A stretch of 64,000 nucleotides of DNA from Neurospora tetrasperma FGSC 2508 (taxonomy: Eukaryota > Ascomycota > Sordariomycetes > Sordariales > Sordariaceae), in the NCBI RefSeq assembly GCF_000213175.1, contig NW_009799101.1, positions 888,077-952,076 on the forward strand. Direction: 5' to 3'. Each line of letters begins with the position of its first letter. The stretch's first letter is position 1. Below, piece by piece: positions 48,467 to 59,642 of this stretch. A program made the position numbers and the translations under genes. Under the pieces are notes generated by a model, which ran no database searches, was not told the DNA's origin, and saw only the letters and a list, made by a program, of their open reading frames with translations.

Positions 48467-50107
48467 ATGGCCAACAAGAGAAAAAGAGATAATGCGCCCG
48501 AGAGCGAACCTGTCGGGAAAACAGAACAGCAATCAACCAAGAAAGTCAAGGCCCCAGCACCGACCAAGGCTGCGCGCGCCAGCTCTAACTCCAGCACTTC
48601 CGCGACCCCATTCAAAGTGGGCAACACCTCCCCGATAACTATCCAAGTCGTCGCCGGCTCCTACGATCGCGTCCTTCACGGTATCACCGCCACCGTTACT
48701 CCCACGACCACTACTACAACCACTGCTACCCCCTCGAAGAACAACAAGAAGAAGGCCGCCGCCGCCGAATCCAAAACCTCATACAAAGTCTCCTTTGCCG
48801 ACACCTTCCTCTTCAACGCCCACGCCTCCGCCATCCGATGCCTCGCCCTCTCCCCTCCCTCGGCGCCCACGCCCGGCCAGAAGGGCGGTCAGAAGATCCT
48901 CCTAGCCACGGGCGCCACCGACGAGCGCATCAACATCTACAACATCTCTGCGCACCCGCCTTCCGCCAAGGCCGCTGACGACCAGAAGCTTCTCAACAGC
49001 ATCACCCCCCGCCCGGTCCTCGAGAACCCCAAGAACCGCGAGCTCGGCACACTCCTGCACCACTCCTCCAACATCACCCGCCTCGTCTTTCCCAACCGCT
49101 CCAAGCTGCTTTCAGCTTCGGAGGACTCCACCGTCGCCGTTACACGCGTCCGCGACTGGGCGTTGCTGCATACCTTCAAGTGCCCCATTCCCAAGGCGCA
49201 GGGCAGGCCGTCGGGCGACACGGCTGCGCTGGGAGCGGTTCCCGCGGGTGTCAATGACTTTGCGGTGCACCCGAGCAACAAGATCATGATCAGCGTTAGT
49301 AAAGGCGAGAGGAGCATGCGGTTGTGGAACTTGGAGACGGGCAAGAAGAGTCGCGTGCTGAACTTCCCCAAGGATGTTTTGATGGAGATTGGCGAGGGAA
49401 AACACAGCACGGGCGAGGCGAGAAGGATCGTGTGGGGCGAGGACGAGTTTGCGGTTACTTTTGATCGCGATGTGCTGGTGTTTGGCATGGACTGTCGCCC
49501 GAGGTGCAGGGTCATGAGGGAGGATGTGGTGGGGACCAAGATGACAAAGGTGCACGAGATCAAGTATGTCAGTCTTGGTAAGGAGGAGGGACAAGAGGAG
49601 GAGAAGCATGTCCTGGCGGTGGCGACGGAGGATGGGAGGATATTGTTCTTTGATACGGCTGAGTCCGAGTTGATTGAGCCACCTGCTCCCAAGGAGGAGG
49701 AGCAGCAGCATAAGACAAAGCTCTTCGAAGCCAAGACGCCTAATGCCAAGCTGATCGCTCAGCTCGGCGGCAAGACGGCCGGCGTGTCGGGCAGAATCAA
49801 GGACTTTACCATTCTCCCCGTGGAGGACGAGGAAAGCGGTAAGAGGTCGTGGTTCGTTGCCAGCGCGGGCAGCGATGGCCGCATTAGGATCTGGCGTCTT
49901 GAGAGCGGCGACCTTCGTGTTCGCAAGGAGGAGGAGGGCGTCAAGGCCGGCAGACAGGTCGGCGAGCTGTTGGGCACGTACGAGACGGAGAACAGAATCA
50001 CTTGCTTGGGCGCGTTTGTCATGATACCCAGACCCGAGGGATCGGTCGAGAGCGAGTATGAGTTTGATAGTGAGGAGTCGGAGGATGAGGAGTCAGATGA
50101 TGAGTAG
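48467..50107 (+). CDS. mak11: Mak11 / PAK1IP1-like WD40 ribosome assembly factor
   Basis: Mak11 is a WD-repeat protein needed for 60S ribosomal subunit assembly in the nucleus, possibly by chaperoning Rlp24. Single exon, 546 aa. The N-terminus is basic (MANKRKRDN, KKVKAP) as in nucleolar proteins. A Thr-rich and Lys/Ala-rich insert follows (about 75-105). WD repeats then appear: HASAIRCLALSPP, LLATGATDERINIYNI, LGTLLHHSSNITRLVFP, LLSASEDSTVAVTRVRDWALLHTF, VNDFAVHPSNKIMISVSKGERSMRLWNLETGKK, and a late WFVASAGSDGRIRIWRLE. The order HHSSNITRL ... LLSASEDSTVAV...W...GVNDFAVHP...MRLWNL is characteristic of Mak11/PAK1IP1. The C-terminus is acidic (ESEDEESDDE). Other WD40 proteins are possible but less likely given this order of motifs. 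Confidence 0.9.
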   Translation: MANKRKRDNAPESEPVGKTEQQSTKKVKAPAPTKAARASSNSSTSATPFKVGNTSPITIQVVAGSYDRVLHGITATVTPTTTTTTTATPSKNNKKKAAAAESKTSYKVSFADTFLFNAHASAIRCLALSPPSAPTPGQKGGQKILLATGATDERINIYNISAHPPSAKAADDQKLLNSITPRPVLENPKNRELGTLLHHSSNITRLVFPNRSKLLSASEDSTVAVTRVRDWALLHTFKCPIPKAQGRPSGDTAALGAVPAGVNDFAVHPSNKIMISVSKGERSMRLWNLETGKKSRVLNFPKDVLMEIGEGKHSTGEARRIVWGEDEFAVTFDRDVLVFGMDCRPRCRVMREDVVGTKMTKVHEIKYVSLGKEEGQEEEKHVLAVATEDGRILFFDTAESELIEPPAPKEEEQQHKTKLFEAKTPNAKLIAQLGGKTAGVSGRIKDFTILPVEDEESGKRSWFVASAGSDGRIRIWRLESGDLRVRKEEEGVKAGRQVGELLGTYETENRITCLGAFVMIPRPEGSVESEYEFDSEESEDEESDDE

Positions 50108-50568
50108 AGCAGTAGTGTGGGGTTGGAGATGATGTTTTGATTTGTTTAGCATAATTGATGTATAAAGAAAGGATTGGTCATGACTTCTCACGGAGTTGGG
50201 ATGATGTATTGGGAATGTGTGATCGACGCTCCAGTCTATGTTGGTGCTTGAGATGTCTAATTCGTGTTGTACCAAGAAATTTTGGGGATGAAAAATCCGT
50301 CGCTTGCCCAGCTGATCATTGCAACTCCGTCCGCCTGGTTCCTCCTCTGCGACCCTTTCTCTGTCACTGGATGTGTCTTTATATTTGCATCAATGTCGTA
50401 CGTTGTCTGAAGCCCCTCCACCATGTCCAGCACTTTACTTATTCCTTTAAACGCCCTAAAGATTTTCAGTGGTGGTTTTGATACTGTACAACCATCACAA
50501 ATTCATGTCCAGACCCCAGCTTCACCACCCGTACATAGAACCCAGGTATGGTTTAACCAACCATAATA
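50108..50568. other. Intergenic region 3' of mak11
   Basis: About 0.46 kb with no gene recognised; ends at the tRNA-Leu gene. Confidence 0.4.
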
Positions 50569-50678
50569 GGCAAGATGGCCGAGCGGTCTAAGGCGCCACG
50601 TTAAGGTTAACCCTTAATCCGAGTTAAAACTCAGTTCCGTGGTCCGAAAGGGCGTGGGTTCGAATCCCACTCTTGTCA
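50569..50678 (+). tRNA. tRNA-Leu(AAG) with intron
   Basis: A complete cloverleaf can be drawn. The acceptor stem is GGCAAGA (50569-50575) against TCTTGTC (50671-50677), one G-T pair, with discriminator A at 50678. The D arm is GGCCGAGCGGTCTAAGGC. The anticodon stem is CCACG (50596-50600) with CGTGG (50638-50642). The loop reads TT-AAG-G then, after an intron of about 30 nt (50607-50636), C. A long class II variable arm (TCCGAAAGGGC) follows, and the T arm is GTGGGTTCGAATCCCAC. The long variable arm, the D-loop sequence and anticodon AAG (50603-50605) identify a leucine tRNA reading CUU/CUC. Intron position after base 37 is the standard nuclear one. The 3' flank has a T run near 50740. Confidence 0.95.
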
Positions 50679-51254
50679 AAACGATTCAATCAACTCCACC
50701 AAGCTCGGGTGGGGGCCCCTTATTTTTGAAAGTTTACCTTTTTTTTTTTGACTTTTTGCTTTTGCTCTAACATTGTGGTTGGTTAGCTTTTGGTAGTCAG
50801 TGAATGGGGTTAGATTGCTACACCAATCCATCTTTGTGTTTCTTTTGCCGTGCAATGGGTATAAAGTGAGCGAATGGCCTTGTTCAGAAAGATAATGACA
50901 GAATCCAGAGATGAGACACCTTTTTTACTTCAGAAAAGCAGACCAACATGGTCGTCGGTCTCTTGTGATAAACACCGCTCTAAGAAGCTTGTCGGCACAA
51001 GACCGCTGCTCAATGTTCGTTGGCGATAATAAACAAATGTTGCATTTTATTCGAAAGCCCAGCCCTGGTCTTGCTGCAACTACACCGAACCCAATTTTGG
51101 CTGTGCTTTTCGAGCAACCACAGTCAACGCTATCTGACCAATAACATCCATCACCCGTCTTACCCCATCTCCATCCCCAAATCATCATCATCAGGAAAGT
51201 AGCACGATCCTGACCTCGATTATTAGGACTTATCCAGCTCCCAACCCATTGGTT
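50679..51254. other. Intergenic region between tRNA-Leu and THO subunit gene
   Basis: About 0.58 kb with a run of ten T at about 50740 and no recognised gene; probably the 3' side of the THO gene. Confidence 0.4.
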
Positions 51255-54053
51255 CTAAGTCTCAGGTGCAGAAGCCGCATCCGTCATTTGAACATCTTCA
51301 TCAATTCCACCTGCTGTTGTCGTTGTTGCGGGTTCCTTCTTACTTGCGCCCTCGACGGCGGACATAGAGACATCGCCGTTTTCAGGTTCCCGATTCTCAT
51401 TGTCCTCCTCGGTCGAGCCATTACCATTGGTGGTGGTGATCGCCTTGCCGTATACAGCGACCTCAAGGGCGGTCCAATCGTCGCCACCGTCGATGACTGA
51501 CTCGTAGAAGTCTGGGGACTTTTGTTGCTTTGCGAGTTCGGCGGCGTCTTTGAGGATGGCTTGAATTTGATCCTCGTTTCCTTCGAGGCCGCTGCCATTT
51601 TCTCTTAGTTGCGCTTCCAGGATTTCTGGCGAGGGAGGCTCGATGCAAATGAAGCGCGCCGAAAAGTCCCAGTCTTTGACTTGTTGTGCGCTCTGTTAAG
51701 CGGTTAAATAGGTGAACATGTGATCGCTTAGGAGTGACAGGTGGGATGATCGAAACTTACATCGTGGCTCATCTCCATAATAGCAACCTTGCCTGCCTCA
51801 CTAACGGCTTGGATGTGTTTCCTGCTCGTGCCTTGGCTGTAGTCTCCTTCCGTAAACTCGATAAGCTGGTCGCCGTCTCGCATCATGTTGAATGTTTGTG
51901 TGTCCACAAAGTAGTAATCCTGTCCTTCCTTTTCGCCTTCTTGAGGTTTGCGGGTGATGTGAGCTGGTACTCGTGTGAAGACGCCGGGGTGTTGGCTGGC
52001 TAGTCGCTTCGCAACACTGAGTTTGCTGGTCCGGCTGACGTCTACGACGACTATTGGCTTCCGGTCATCGGGGAAGACGGCATCAGCAGCAGCCGTGGAA
52101 TCCTCCGCCTCTTGTGGCTCGGGTTCTTTAGGCTTGTCCTGGAAAATGACGTCGATGTTGTCATCACTATCAATGTCGTCGAACATCGCCAGTTTGGATC
52201 TGCTGGCGACTCTAAGAGCCACCCAGGTAAGGCTGTTCTTGGCCTCGATTGCCCTTTGCTTCTCCTTGGAATCTCTGGCCATCTCGATATCGAATTTGGC
52301 ATCCTCTAACTTTCGTTCGAGTGTCTTGAGGTCAGGTTGTTGGTACCGTTCCGGATTTTCGAGCTTCTTCCAAGCTTCGTCCGGGTCCTCATCTTGTAGG
52401 AAGTCCCAGTTCATCGAGCCCATCGGTGCATCTCTCATTTTCTTTGCTGTTGCTAGCTTGCCTGCCGCAATCTTGGCATCGAGGAACGCTTGAGGGGAAA
52501 CGGCGGGCATTTCGATAGGCGGGCAGCCCTCTACCTTCCAGTGCACCCAATTCTTGTCCCTGCTCAGGACAGTTTCGATCATCCGGTAAAAGTAAGGACC
52601 TTCTGGGCCTAGCTTGAGGTAATCGGCGATTTTCTTCTTCATGTCTAGCACCCAGTGGGTGTCTTCCTCACTCAACTGTTGATCCGAATGTGATACGGAC
52701 TTGTTGGGTGCTTTGATGCTGGCGATCTTTTCCTTACCCTTGGGTGAGAGGGAAAGTAGGAACTCCATGATGATCAAGGCTTGAACGAGTACGTTTCGAC
52801 GTAGGGCAAGATCGCCAATCTGCGTTTTTTTTTGTGGTCAGTTAAGGGACAATATAAAAATAGTGAAACAGGGAACGGACCTCGAGTTTAAACAAATCAC
52901 GACTGGTAAGATACTTTGGGTTAAAACCATTAGCCAACTCGTCATCCTCACCTTCACCACGCTTCCTCTTTAGTGCACGCTTGCTCTCATCGGACTTGTC
53001 CTTGGAATCCCTGGACCGTGCGCTTTGATCAACCTTGATGCTCTGGAAGGTAGCCATGGTCGCTTCTAGACCAGACTTGAAGGAGGCAAACTGCGCGGGC
53101 TCAAACAACTTCTTTGGCTGATTGAAGCTCTCCTGCAGGGACCAGAAGATAGGGTATAAAGCCTCCAGATCGAGCGCCTTGTCCTGCTGCTTTTTGGCAT
53201 CTGTAGCTCCGGGCTTGGGAGTTGATCGCTGCTCGCCAGTCTTTTGGGCAGATTCGCCCTGCGTCTCCGTGTCGACATCCATTCTATCGGCAGAAGCATC
53301 CTCTGTCTTTGTCGGCTCTTGATCCCATGTGGTAACATTTTCGACGTGGTACTCTCCTCTCAGGTTGACGGAACTTCTATCTCCGAGCGGAAAGCTCTGA
53401 AAGAGGTAGATAAACACTCTACCAGAGAACGCTGGATCCAGAGCCCTTGATAGACGTCGAAGAAGCTCATTGCAGGTGCGGAGAATGACCAGCTTCTTTT
53501 GACCAAAATGCTTTGCTGTGATGCGCTCTCTGCGGGACTCGAGAAAGTCAAACACCTTGCGACAACCGGCAATAGTCTGACTGTCAAGCAGCTCCTCAAC
53601 CAGCCACAGAAGCAGGGCGGGATCACACTGCTCGTCATCAGAGAGGATGGACAGGATGTCAAAGAGGTTCCATACTCGGGCAAAATCTGGCGAGTCGATA
53701 GAGGTGGTGGCCTGGCGAAGTCAGTCAGCTTGGGCGCAACCTAAGCTGGCAAACTCGGCAGGAACTGAAGTCAAACTCACGATCAGGTTGCTGAACGTGT
53801 CTCTTACGGCAGTCTCGATGATGGCGTGCCGCTGTGTCCGCTTTGCATCGTTCACTTCACTAGCTTGGCTGGGCTCCACGCCAAGGGCCTCGTTCAGCTG
53901 GGTCTGGAGATTTTGAAAATCGGCCTTGTCGAGAGGAGGTTCGATGGATGCCGTCGGCTTTACTGCTTCTGCGCGTGCCAAGAGGTTTTCGAGAAAGGCC
54001 GAAAAGGCGGCGACACCGGGGACGCCGTGGCTCTCAATCACGCTGGAAGGCAT
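51255..54053 (-). CDS. thoc1: THO complex subunit 1 (Hpr1/THOC1) with C-terminal pseudo-guanylate-kinase domain
   Basis: THO couples RNA polymerase II elongation to mRNA packaging and export. Four exons: 54053-53781, 53711-52881, 52819-51761, 51692-51255; 866 aa, with donors GTGAGT, GTCCGT and GTAAGT, all phase 0. Residues 1 to about 600 are the THOC1 fold: FARVWNLFDILSILSD, LLLWLVEELLDSQTI, KKLVILRTCNELLRRLSR, FSGRVFIYLFQSFPLGDRS, GFNPKYLTSRDLF, RRNVLVQALIIMEFLL, then MNWDFLQDEDPDEAWKKLE. Basic and acidic linkers separate the blocks. Residues about 621-804 match guanylate kinase from end to end: KPIVVVDV, ITRKPQEGEKEGQDYYFV, LIEFTEGDYSQGTS, SARFICIEPPSPEILEAQL. The P-loop is lost (DVSRTSKL in place of GPSGTGKS). 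The last about 60 residues are acidic and Thr-rich. The join lies inside one uninterrupted exon. Human THOC1 carries a death domain at the corresponding end. Confidence 0.9.
51444..52060 (-). other. Guanylate-kinase-like domain region within the THO subunit 1 gene
   Basis: Domain-level annotation of the fusion, spanning the last intron (51760-51693). Relative to yeast guanylate kinase, all three glycines and the final Ser of the P-loop are replaced, while the P-loop Lys is kept. Of the GMP-site residues, the Arg of T-T-R (here I-T-R), the Tyr of D-Y-x-F, the Glu of I-E-W/F and a Tyr in the N-Y-x-G-type turn are kept, and the second Arg (R-x-P-R) is Gln. This is the pattern of a non-catalytic binding domain, like the GK domains of MAGUK proteins. 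Residue assignments come from alignment by eye to the yeast enzyme from memory. Confidence 0.85.
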
Positions 54054-55119
54054 TTTTACTCATTGCCTGGCAGCCTATGTCGATACTGAGTGGATGTATG
54101 CTATCGATATTAGTTTCGTCGAAGTCGATCGCGCGAGAAGGCTGAACGAAGTGCGAGAAGGTTTGGCGAGAGGTGAGTCTAGTGTTGCCGGCAATTCTCT
54201 ATGAAGATGATGCTGGTAGAACCTATGGATTGGAGAATGAATGCCTCTGTCCGGAGTATAAGGTCAGTGAACCCTGAAAGAAAGGGAAAGACCAGCAAAC
54301 CGCGCTGTTTGTGAGATTGGTGGAAGTAAAGATGGGAGAAAGAAAAGAGTAAGGATTCAGGTGAAGTTCACTTGTTGTTGACTGAGACAGACACCGGAGA
54401 TGGGAGCATTACACTACAGTGGAAGCTGTGACAAGGCTAGATGCAAGTGGGTCTTTTGTCCGTGCTTGAGCTGCAAAGACTCCATTTTACAGTCCGATGC
54501 TGGTTTGTTTGATAGCTTGGTACACCAGGTACTTCTAGTAGTAGTGTACGCAGTACACAAAGGTAGACAATCTACTCCAAATAGTCCCAAAGCTTACAGG
54601 GACACGTCAAAATGGCTGAGTACAGTCCGTAAAGGCTTTACAGGAATTTATGTTACATGTGGAATATTAGAAATAGCGTTTCCAAGGTAAGATCACGTAT
54701 TAGTTAGCTACCTACCTATGAAAACATATGGGAAAGTTGACACGAGGTCTTGAGCTAACAAACAAGTCAGTACTGGACTGCATTCGTGCATGTGGGGTAG
54801 GTGTGGATGCGAGGACTGTGACACTAGGTCCTGCAAGGCTGGCAGAGCGCTAAGAGGTTCGACTCTGAAAGGTACCTTACAATTTGCGGTGTACCTACCG
54901 CCACTCGAGGTACCTCCTGCTCGCAGTTCCTTTGGAAGCTGCAAACGCTAACACAGGTACCTCCAACTTATCGCTGATAGAGATCCCGGCAGTGACCCGT
55001 ACCGTCACTCTCGCAATTGGAATATCGACTTCCAAATTTCCAAACACACCAGCAACGCGGTTGGACGAATCTCTCGCCCTCTGCACGCGACAACGACTCT
55101 CTCACACATTTACCCCAAG
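54054..55119. other. Divergent promoter region between thoc1 and cwf11
   Basis: About 1.07 kb. Several TAGGTA-family elements lie here: ACCTACCTA at 54709-54717, and GGTACCTT, GTACCTACC, GAGGTACCTCC and AGGTACCTCC between 54870 and 54965. No gene is recognised. Confidence 0.45.
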
Positions 55120-58100
55120 ATGCCGCCGGCGAAACGAGTAAAAAGCAGCGCGAATGCAGACAAAGGGCCAGCCGCTGGCTCGGGACGGCCCACAACCCAA
55201 GACTTGGAAGGGGACAGCGAGTTTGCCAACCTTGCGCGCCAGCATTGGCTGAAGGCGACAAAACGCGCCGACGACGTCAAAGTCAAGGTCAAGAACGACG
55301 TGCTCAAGAGCGAGATCTGGGACGCGCTAGAGAAGGATGGCTTCCCTCTCAAATCTCTGTTGGTGCTGGAAGGCCTACAGACTCTAGAGAGGCATGTATC
55401 GCCCTCCCCAAAGAGATGTGTGTACCTTGATGTCTGTCGCTAACTGGCTTATAGCTACCTCTGGCCTGGCTACGGCGAAGATTCGTCCAATTACCATGTT
55501 CTCTTGATTGTTCTTATAGTCAATGCCAAGCGCAGGGAAAGACTGGACGCATGGGGTAAGTCAATGCTCAGGACATCATATTTCATGGCAATGATGAATA
55601 ACCAGATACCTGTGCAGGCCTCTTCAATGATCGCCCGGCCGACTTCTCCGACCTCTTCCGCCGTGCTCTATCCATGACCCTCGACGACTCGTTATCTTGG
55701 AGCATCAGGACCCAGGTTCTCCAGTTCATCATCTACGCCTTCGAGAGCTTGGATTGCACCATTGTCCGGAAGGAATGCGCACCCCTTGTCTCGATATCCA
55801 TCTGGCACAACCTCTCCACCGAAGAGAAGCGCAACGAGCTACTGGATTCGAATACACAACTGAGGAAAACCTGGAGGGCATCCGCTAAGCGATATGATGC
55901 GGCGGACGACGCAGGGAAAGCCCGCCTGCGATTCGAGAGGGCTTGGCTGTACAGCTCCGTCCTGGAGTTCTTCAGGGTTCTTTATACCCAAAACGCCAAA
56001 CAGGACCAGGTCATGTACTGCGAGCGCTTCCTCGAGTTCCTGATAGATGTCCTCAGCCAGCTCCCGACAAGACGCTACGCCAACACCCTGCTCCAAGACC
56101 TCCACATCCTGCCAGCTCTGCGCCTGTCGCCCATGTACAACGATGAAGGAAACGGTCTTTTGCGGGATCTTGCCAAGCTGCTCTCGCACTTTGTGTACTT
56201 CACGGTCGACGACCAGACAGGAGTGCAGTATAGCAAGACGGAGGCGTACGATCAACACTGCGCCAGGCTCGCGAAGCTACAAAGGACATCCTTAAAACAC
56301 TTCAAGGACAAACTGACAGTGCTTGCATTGTCTAACTATGGCTCCATCGACAAGAGATCCGACCTCTTCGGGCTGCTGGATGTCTTGACCGACGAAGAGC
56401 TCACCGAGCTGTCTCGATTATTAGGCATGCGAATCAGCTACCCAGAATCTTCGACCTTGGTGGTGGACCGGAGGTTCTTGGTGGAGGTGCTATTGTCAAC
56501 CTTCGAGCGCCACAAGACTTTCCAAGAAGAGGCGGCTGAGCTGAGTGTTCTTCCTACAGAAGAGACGCTCTTTGAGACTGGCCTGAGAAGGACCGATCAC
56601 TATGATGGCTCGCGGCCTTTGGCGCTGCCAAAAGTGAATCTGCAGTATCTCTCAGTAGGAGACTTCCTTTGGCGGTCGCTGACACTCTATCGTTGCGAGG
56701 CATTCTACGCTATCCGACAAGATATCGAGGCAGCCTTGGCAAGGCTAAAACCCGAGGCTCGACGTACCGGCGAGACAGTATTCACGGGTTTCTCAAGGAT
56801 GGCTTTGCCAATCAGCAAGCCAACAATACTCGATGTCGTCCCACCGCTTGTTGGTACTGATGTTCCTTCCACTGTAAAGGCTGAAGTAACCATCGATTTG
56901 CGCAGACTGACAGAACATGTTCGTCGTGACTGGGAAGCTCTTCGGCCCGATGACGTGCTGTTCCTGGTTGAAGTAAATGCTTCCAAGGCAAAGAATGTTG
57001 AAAACGGCGGGGCGCCTCTTAGCGAAGCCGAAAGGTTGGGACTGGTGACTGTCCGTACTGCAGAGGTGATCCAGATAATGGATGACAGAGGTCGTGCGGT
57101 CCGCGATGCACAAGCGTACTTTGAGAACCACAATCGGAGCTACGCAAGAAAGATCCAGGTTCGTTTGGACGCTCATGCCTACAAGCGGGACTCGGAGGGG
57201 AAGCGGAACGTGTATGATGGAATCAATCTTATCGTCCGTCGCAGCGGCCGTGAGAATAACTTCAAGCCGGTCTTGGAGTCGATTCGGGACCTCACCCTCT
57301 CCGAAGTACCACTCGCTCCATGGATGCATGACGTCTTCCTGGGATATGGTGATCCAGCTGGAGCGACTTATAAGAACCTCCCTAATAGGATAAAGAAGTT
57401 GGACTACCGCGACACATTCCTAGACTGGCAGCATCTGATCGAGAGCTTGCCCGGTAAGAATGTCCAGCCCAGCGAAGATGTCTCCGGAACCATCAACCCC
57501 CCTTTCGTCCTCGAAACGGTTGAGAAGCCGGCCGAGGAGGGAGCCTCCAAGCCTTCCAAAAAGAGGAGGCGAGATGCTGAACCTGCTCTTATCTCCGAGG
57601 TAGAAACAGTGAAGGTTTCATCTTACAAGCCTCCGAATAATGGGCCGTATCCCATCGATGCGCCCAAGCTTAACTCGGTCCGATTCACACCCAAGCAAGT
57701 GGAGGCCATCATCTCTGGCTCCCAGCCTGGCCTCACGGTAGTCGTTGGGCCTCCAGGAACAGGCAAGACCGACGTTGCTACTCAGATCATCAACAACATT
57801 TACCACAACTTCCCTGAGCAGAAGACTCTGCTCATAGCACACAGCAACCAGGCCCTGAACCAGCTCTTTGCTAAGATTGTGGCGTTAGACATTGACGAGC
57901 GCCATCTTCTACGTCTCGGACATGGTGAGGAGGACTTGGAAACGGAGGGCAGCTTCAGCAAGCACGGACGTGTAGAATCCTTCCTCGAGAACCGTGATCG
58001 GTATCTTCTTGAAGTCAATCGCCTCGCTGCTAGTATAGGTGCACCTGGTGCTCACGGAAATTCGGCCGAAACAGCAGGCTATTTTAACAAGGTCTATGTC

Positions 58101-59642
58101 CAACCCGCATGGGCTAAGTTCAGTGAACTTGCGAAGGCTGAAGATGCAACCGCTGAGGACATTGTCAAGGCCTTCCCTTTCCACTACTACTTTGCCGACG
58201 CGCCCCAGCCTTTGTTCCCTCCCGATGCTGACGTCGACACTGTTCGGGAAATCGCCAACGGCTGCTACCGCCACATCTCCAAGATCTTTACAGAGCTTGC
58301 CGATGTTATGCCCTTCGAAATCCTCCGCCGAGATCGCGATAAGGAGAACTACCTCCTTACCAACGAAGCCCGCATTATCGCCATGACAGCCACTCACGCT
58401 GCCATGCGCCGTGGTAAAATCGCCGCTCTAGGCTTCCACTACGACAACGTGGTTATGGAGGAAGCTGCTCAGATCACGGAAATTGAGAACTTTATCCCCT
58501 TCGCCATGCAGAAGCCCAAGGACGGCAAAGTCCCGCTCCAACGCATCGTCCTCTGCGGTGACCACTACCAAAACTCCCCCGTTATCCAGTCGCTCGCCTT
58601 CCGTCACTACGCCAACCTTGAGCAGTCCCTCTTCTCCCGCCTCGTTCGCCTCGGCGTGCCCACCATCAACCTCGACCTCCAGGGCCGCGCCAGGCCCTCC
58701 ATCTCGAGCCTTTACAAGTGGCGTTACCCATCGCTGAACGATCTCCCGCACACCATGACGGCTACCGAGTTCCTCACTGCCAACGCCGGCTTCCGGTACG
58801 ATTACCAGTTCATCGACGTACCTGACTACAAGGGCCAGGGCGAGAGCGAGCCAACGCCGCACTTTATCCAGAACCTGGGCGAGGCTGAGTACGCAGTGGC
58901 TATCTTCATGTATATGCGCTTGTTGGGCTACCCCGCAGAGAAAATCAGCATTCTCGCTACCTACGCCGGACAGAGGGCGTTGATTAAGGATGTATTGGGC
59001 CATCGGTGCGCGAGGAATCCCATTTTTGGATTGCCGAGGATCGTTACGACGGTGGACAAGTACCAGGGCGAGCAGAATGATTGTACGTTCTCCAATCCCT
59101 TTCTTTATCTCTCCTCTAGCAACCCACTAATACGCTAATTCACAGACATCATTCTCTCCCTAACCCGCACCTCCCGCGTCGGCTACCTCCGCGATATCCG
59201 CCGTCTAACCGTTGCCCTCTCCCGTGCCCGCTTGGGTCTGTACATCCTCGGCCGCCGCTCCGTCTTTGAATCATGCTACGAGCTTCGCGAAGCCTTTGAA
59301 CTGCTTCTACAGCGTCCGGACAAGCTGACCCTCGTCACCGGTGAGTTGTGGCCTTCGCAGCGCGTTCTGGCCGACGAAGTCGGTAAGGAAGGACTTGAAG
59401 GAGAGACGGTCATGGAGGGCATGGAACACTTGGGACAGTATGTGTTCGAGATGACCAAGACCAGGATCGAGCAGTTGAAGGAGGAGGGAAAGCAATTGCC
59501 CGCTCCTGATGAGAGCGAGGCGCAGGTGGAGGCGATGGCTGCGGAAGGGGAGGAGGGTGCTGAGGTTGTGGAACTGGCGCAGCCGGATGAGGAGGAGGAG
59601 GAGGCTGTGAGAGTTGAAGGGTTTGAGGCTGAGGAGGAGTGA
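55120..59642 (+). CDS. cwf11: Intron-binding spliceosomal helicase Aquarius/Cwf11
   Basis: SF1 RNA helicase that contacts the intron upstream of the branch point in active spliceosomes. Four exons: 55120-55391, 55455-55555, 55618-59082, 59146-59642; 1444 aa. Intron 1 has a GC donor (AG|GCATGT), needed to keep LES-YLWPGY in frame; the others use GTAAGT and GTACGT. The N-terminal armadillo-like region includes FPLKSLLVLEGLQTLE, LTDEELTELSRLLGMRI and FLVEVLLSTFERH. LSVGDFLWRSLTLYRCEAFY marks the Aquarius middle domain. The helicase has Walker A GPPGTGKTD near 835, LLIAHSNQALNQLF, MEEAAQITE (DEAD-equivalent) near 1070, LCGDHYQNSPVIQ, NLDLQGRARPSISSLYKWRYP and VDKYQGEQNDYIILSLTRT. The ILGRRSVFESCYEL end matches the family, followed by an acidic tail. 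It is read away from the THO1 gene. Confidence 0.95.
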
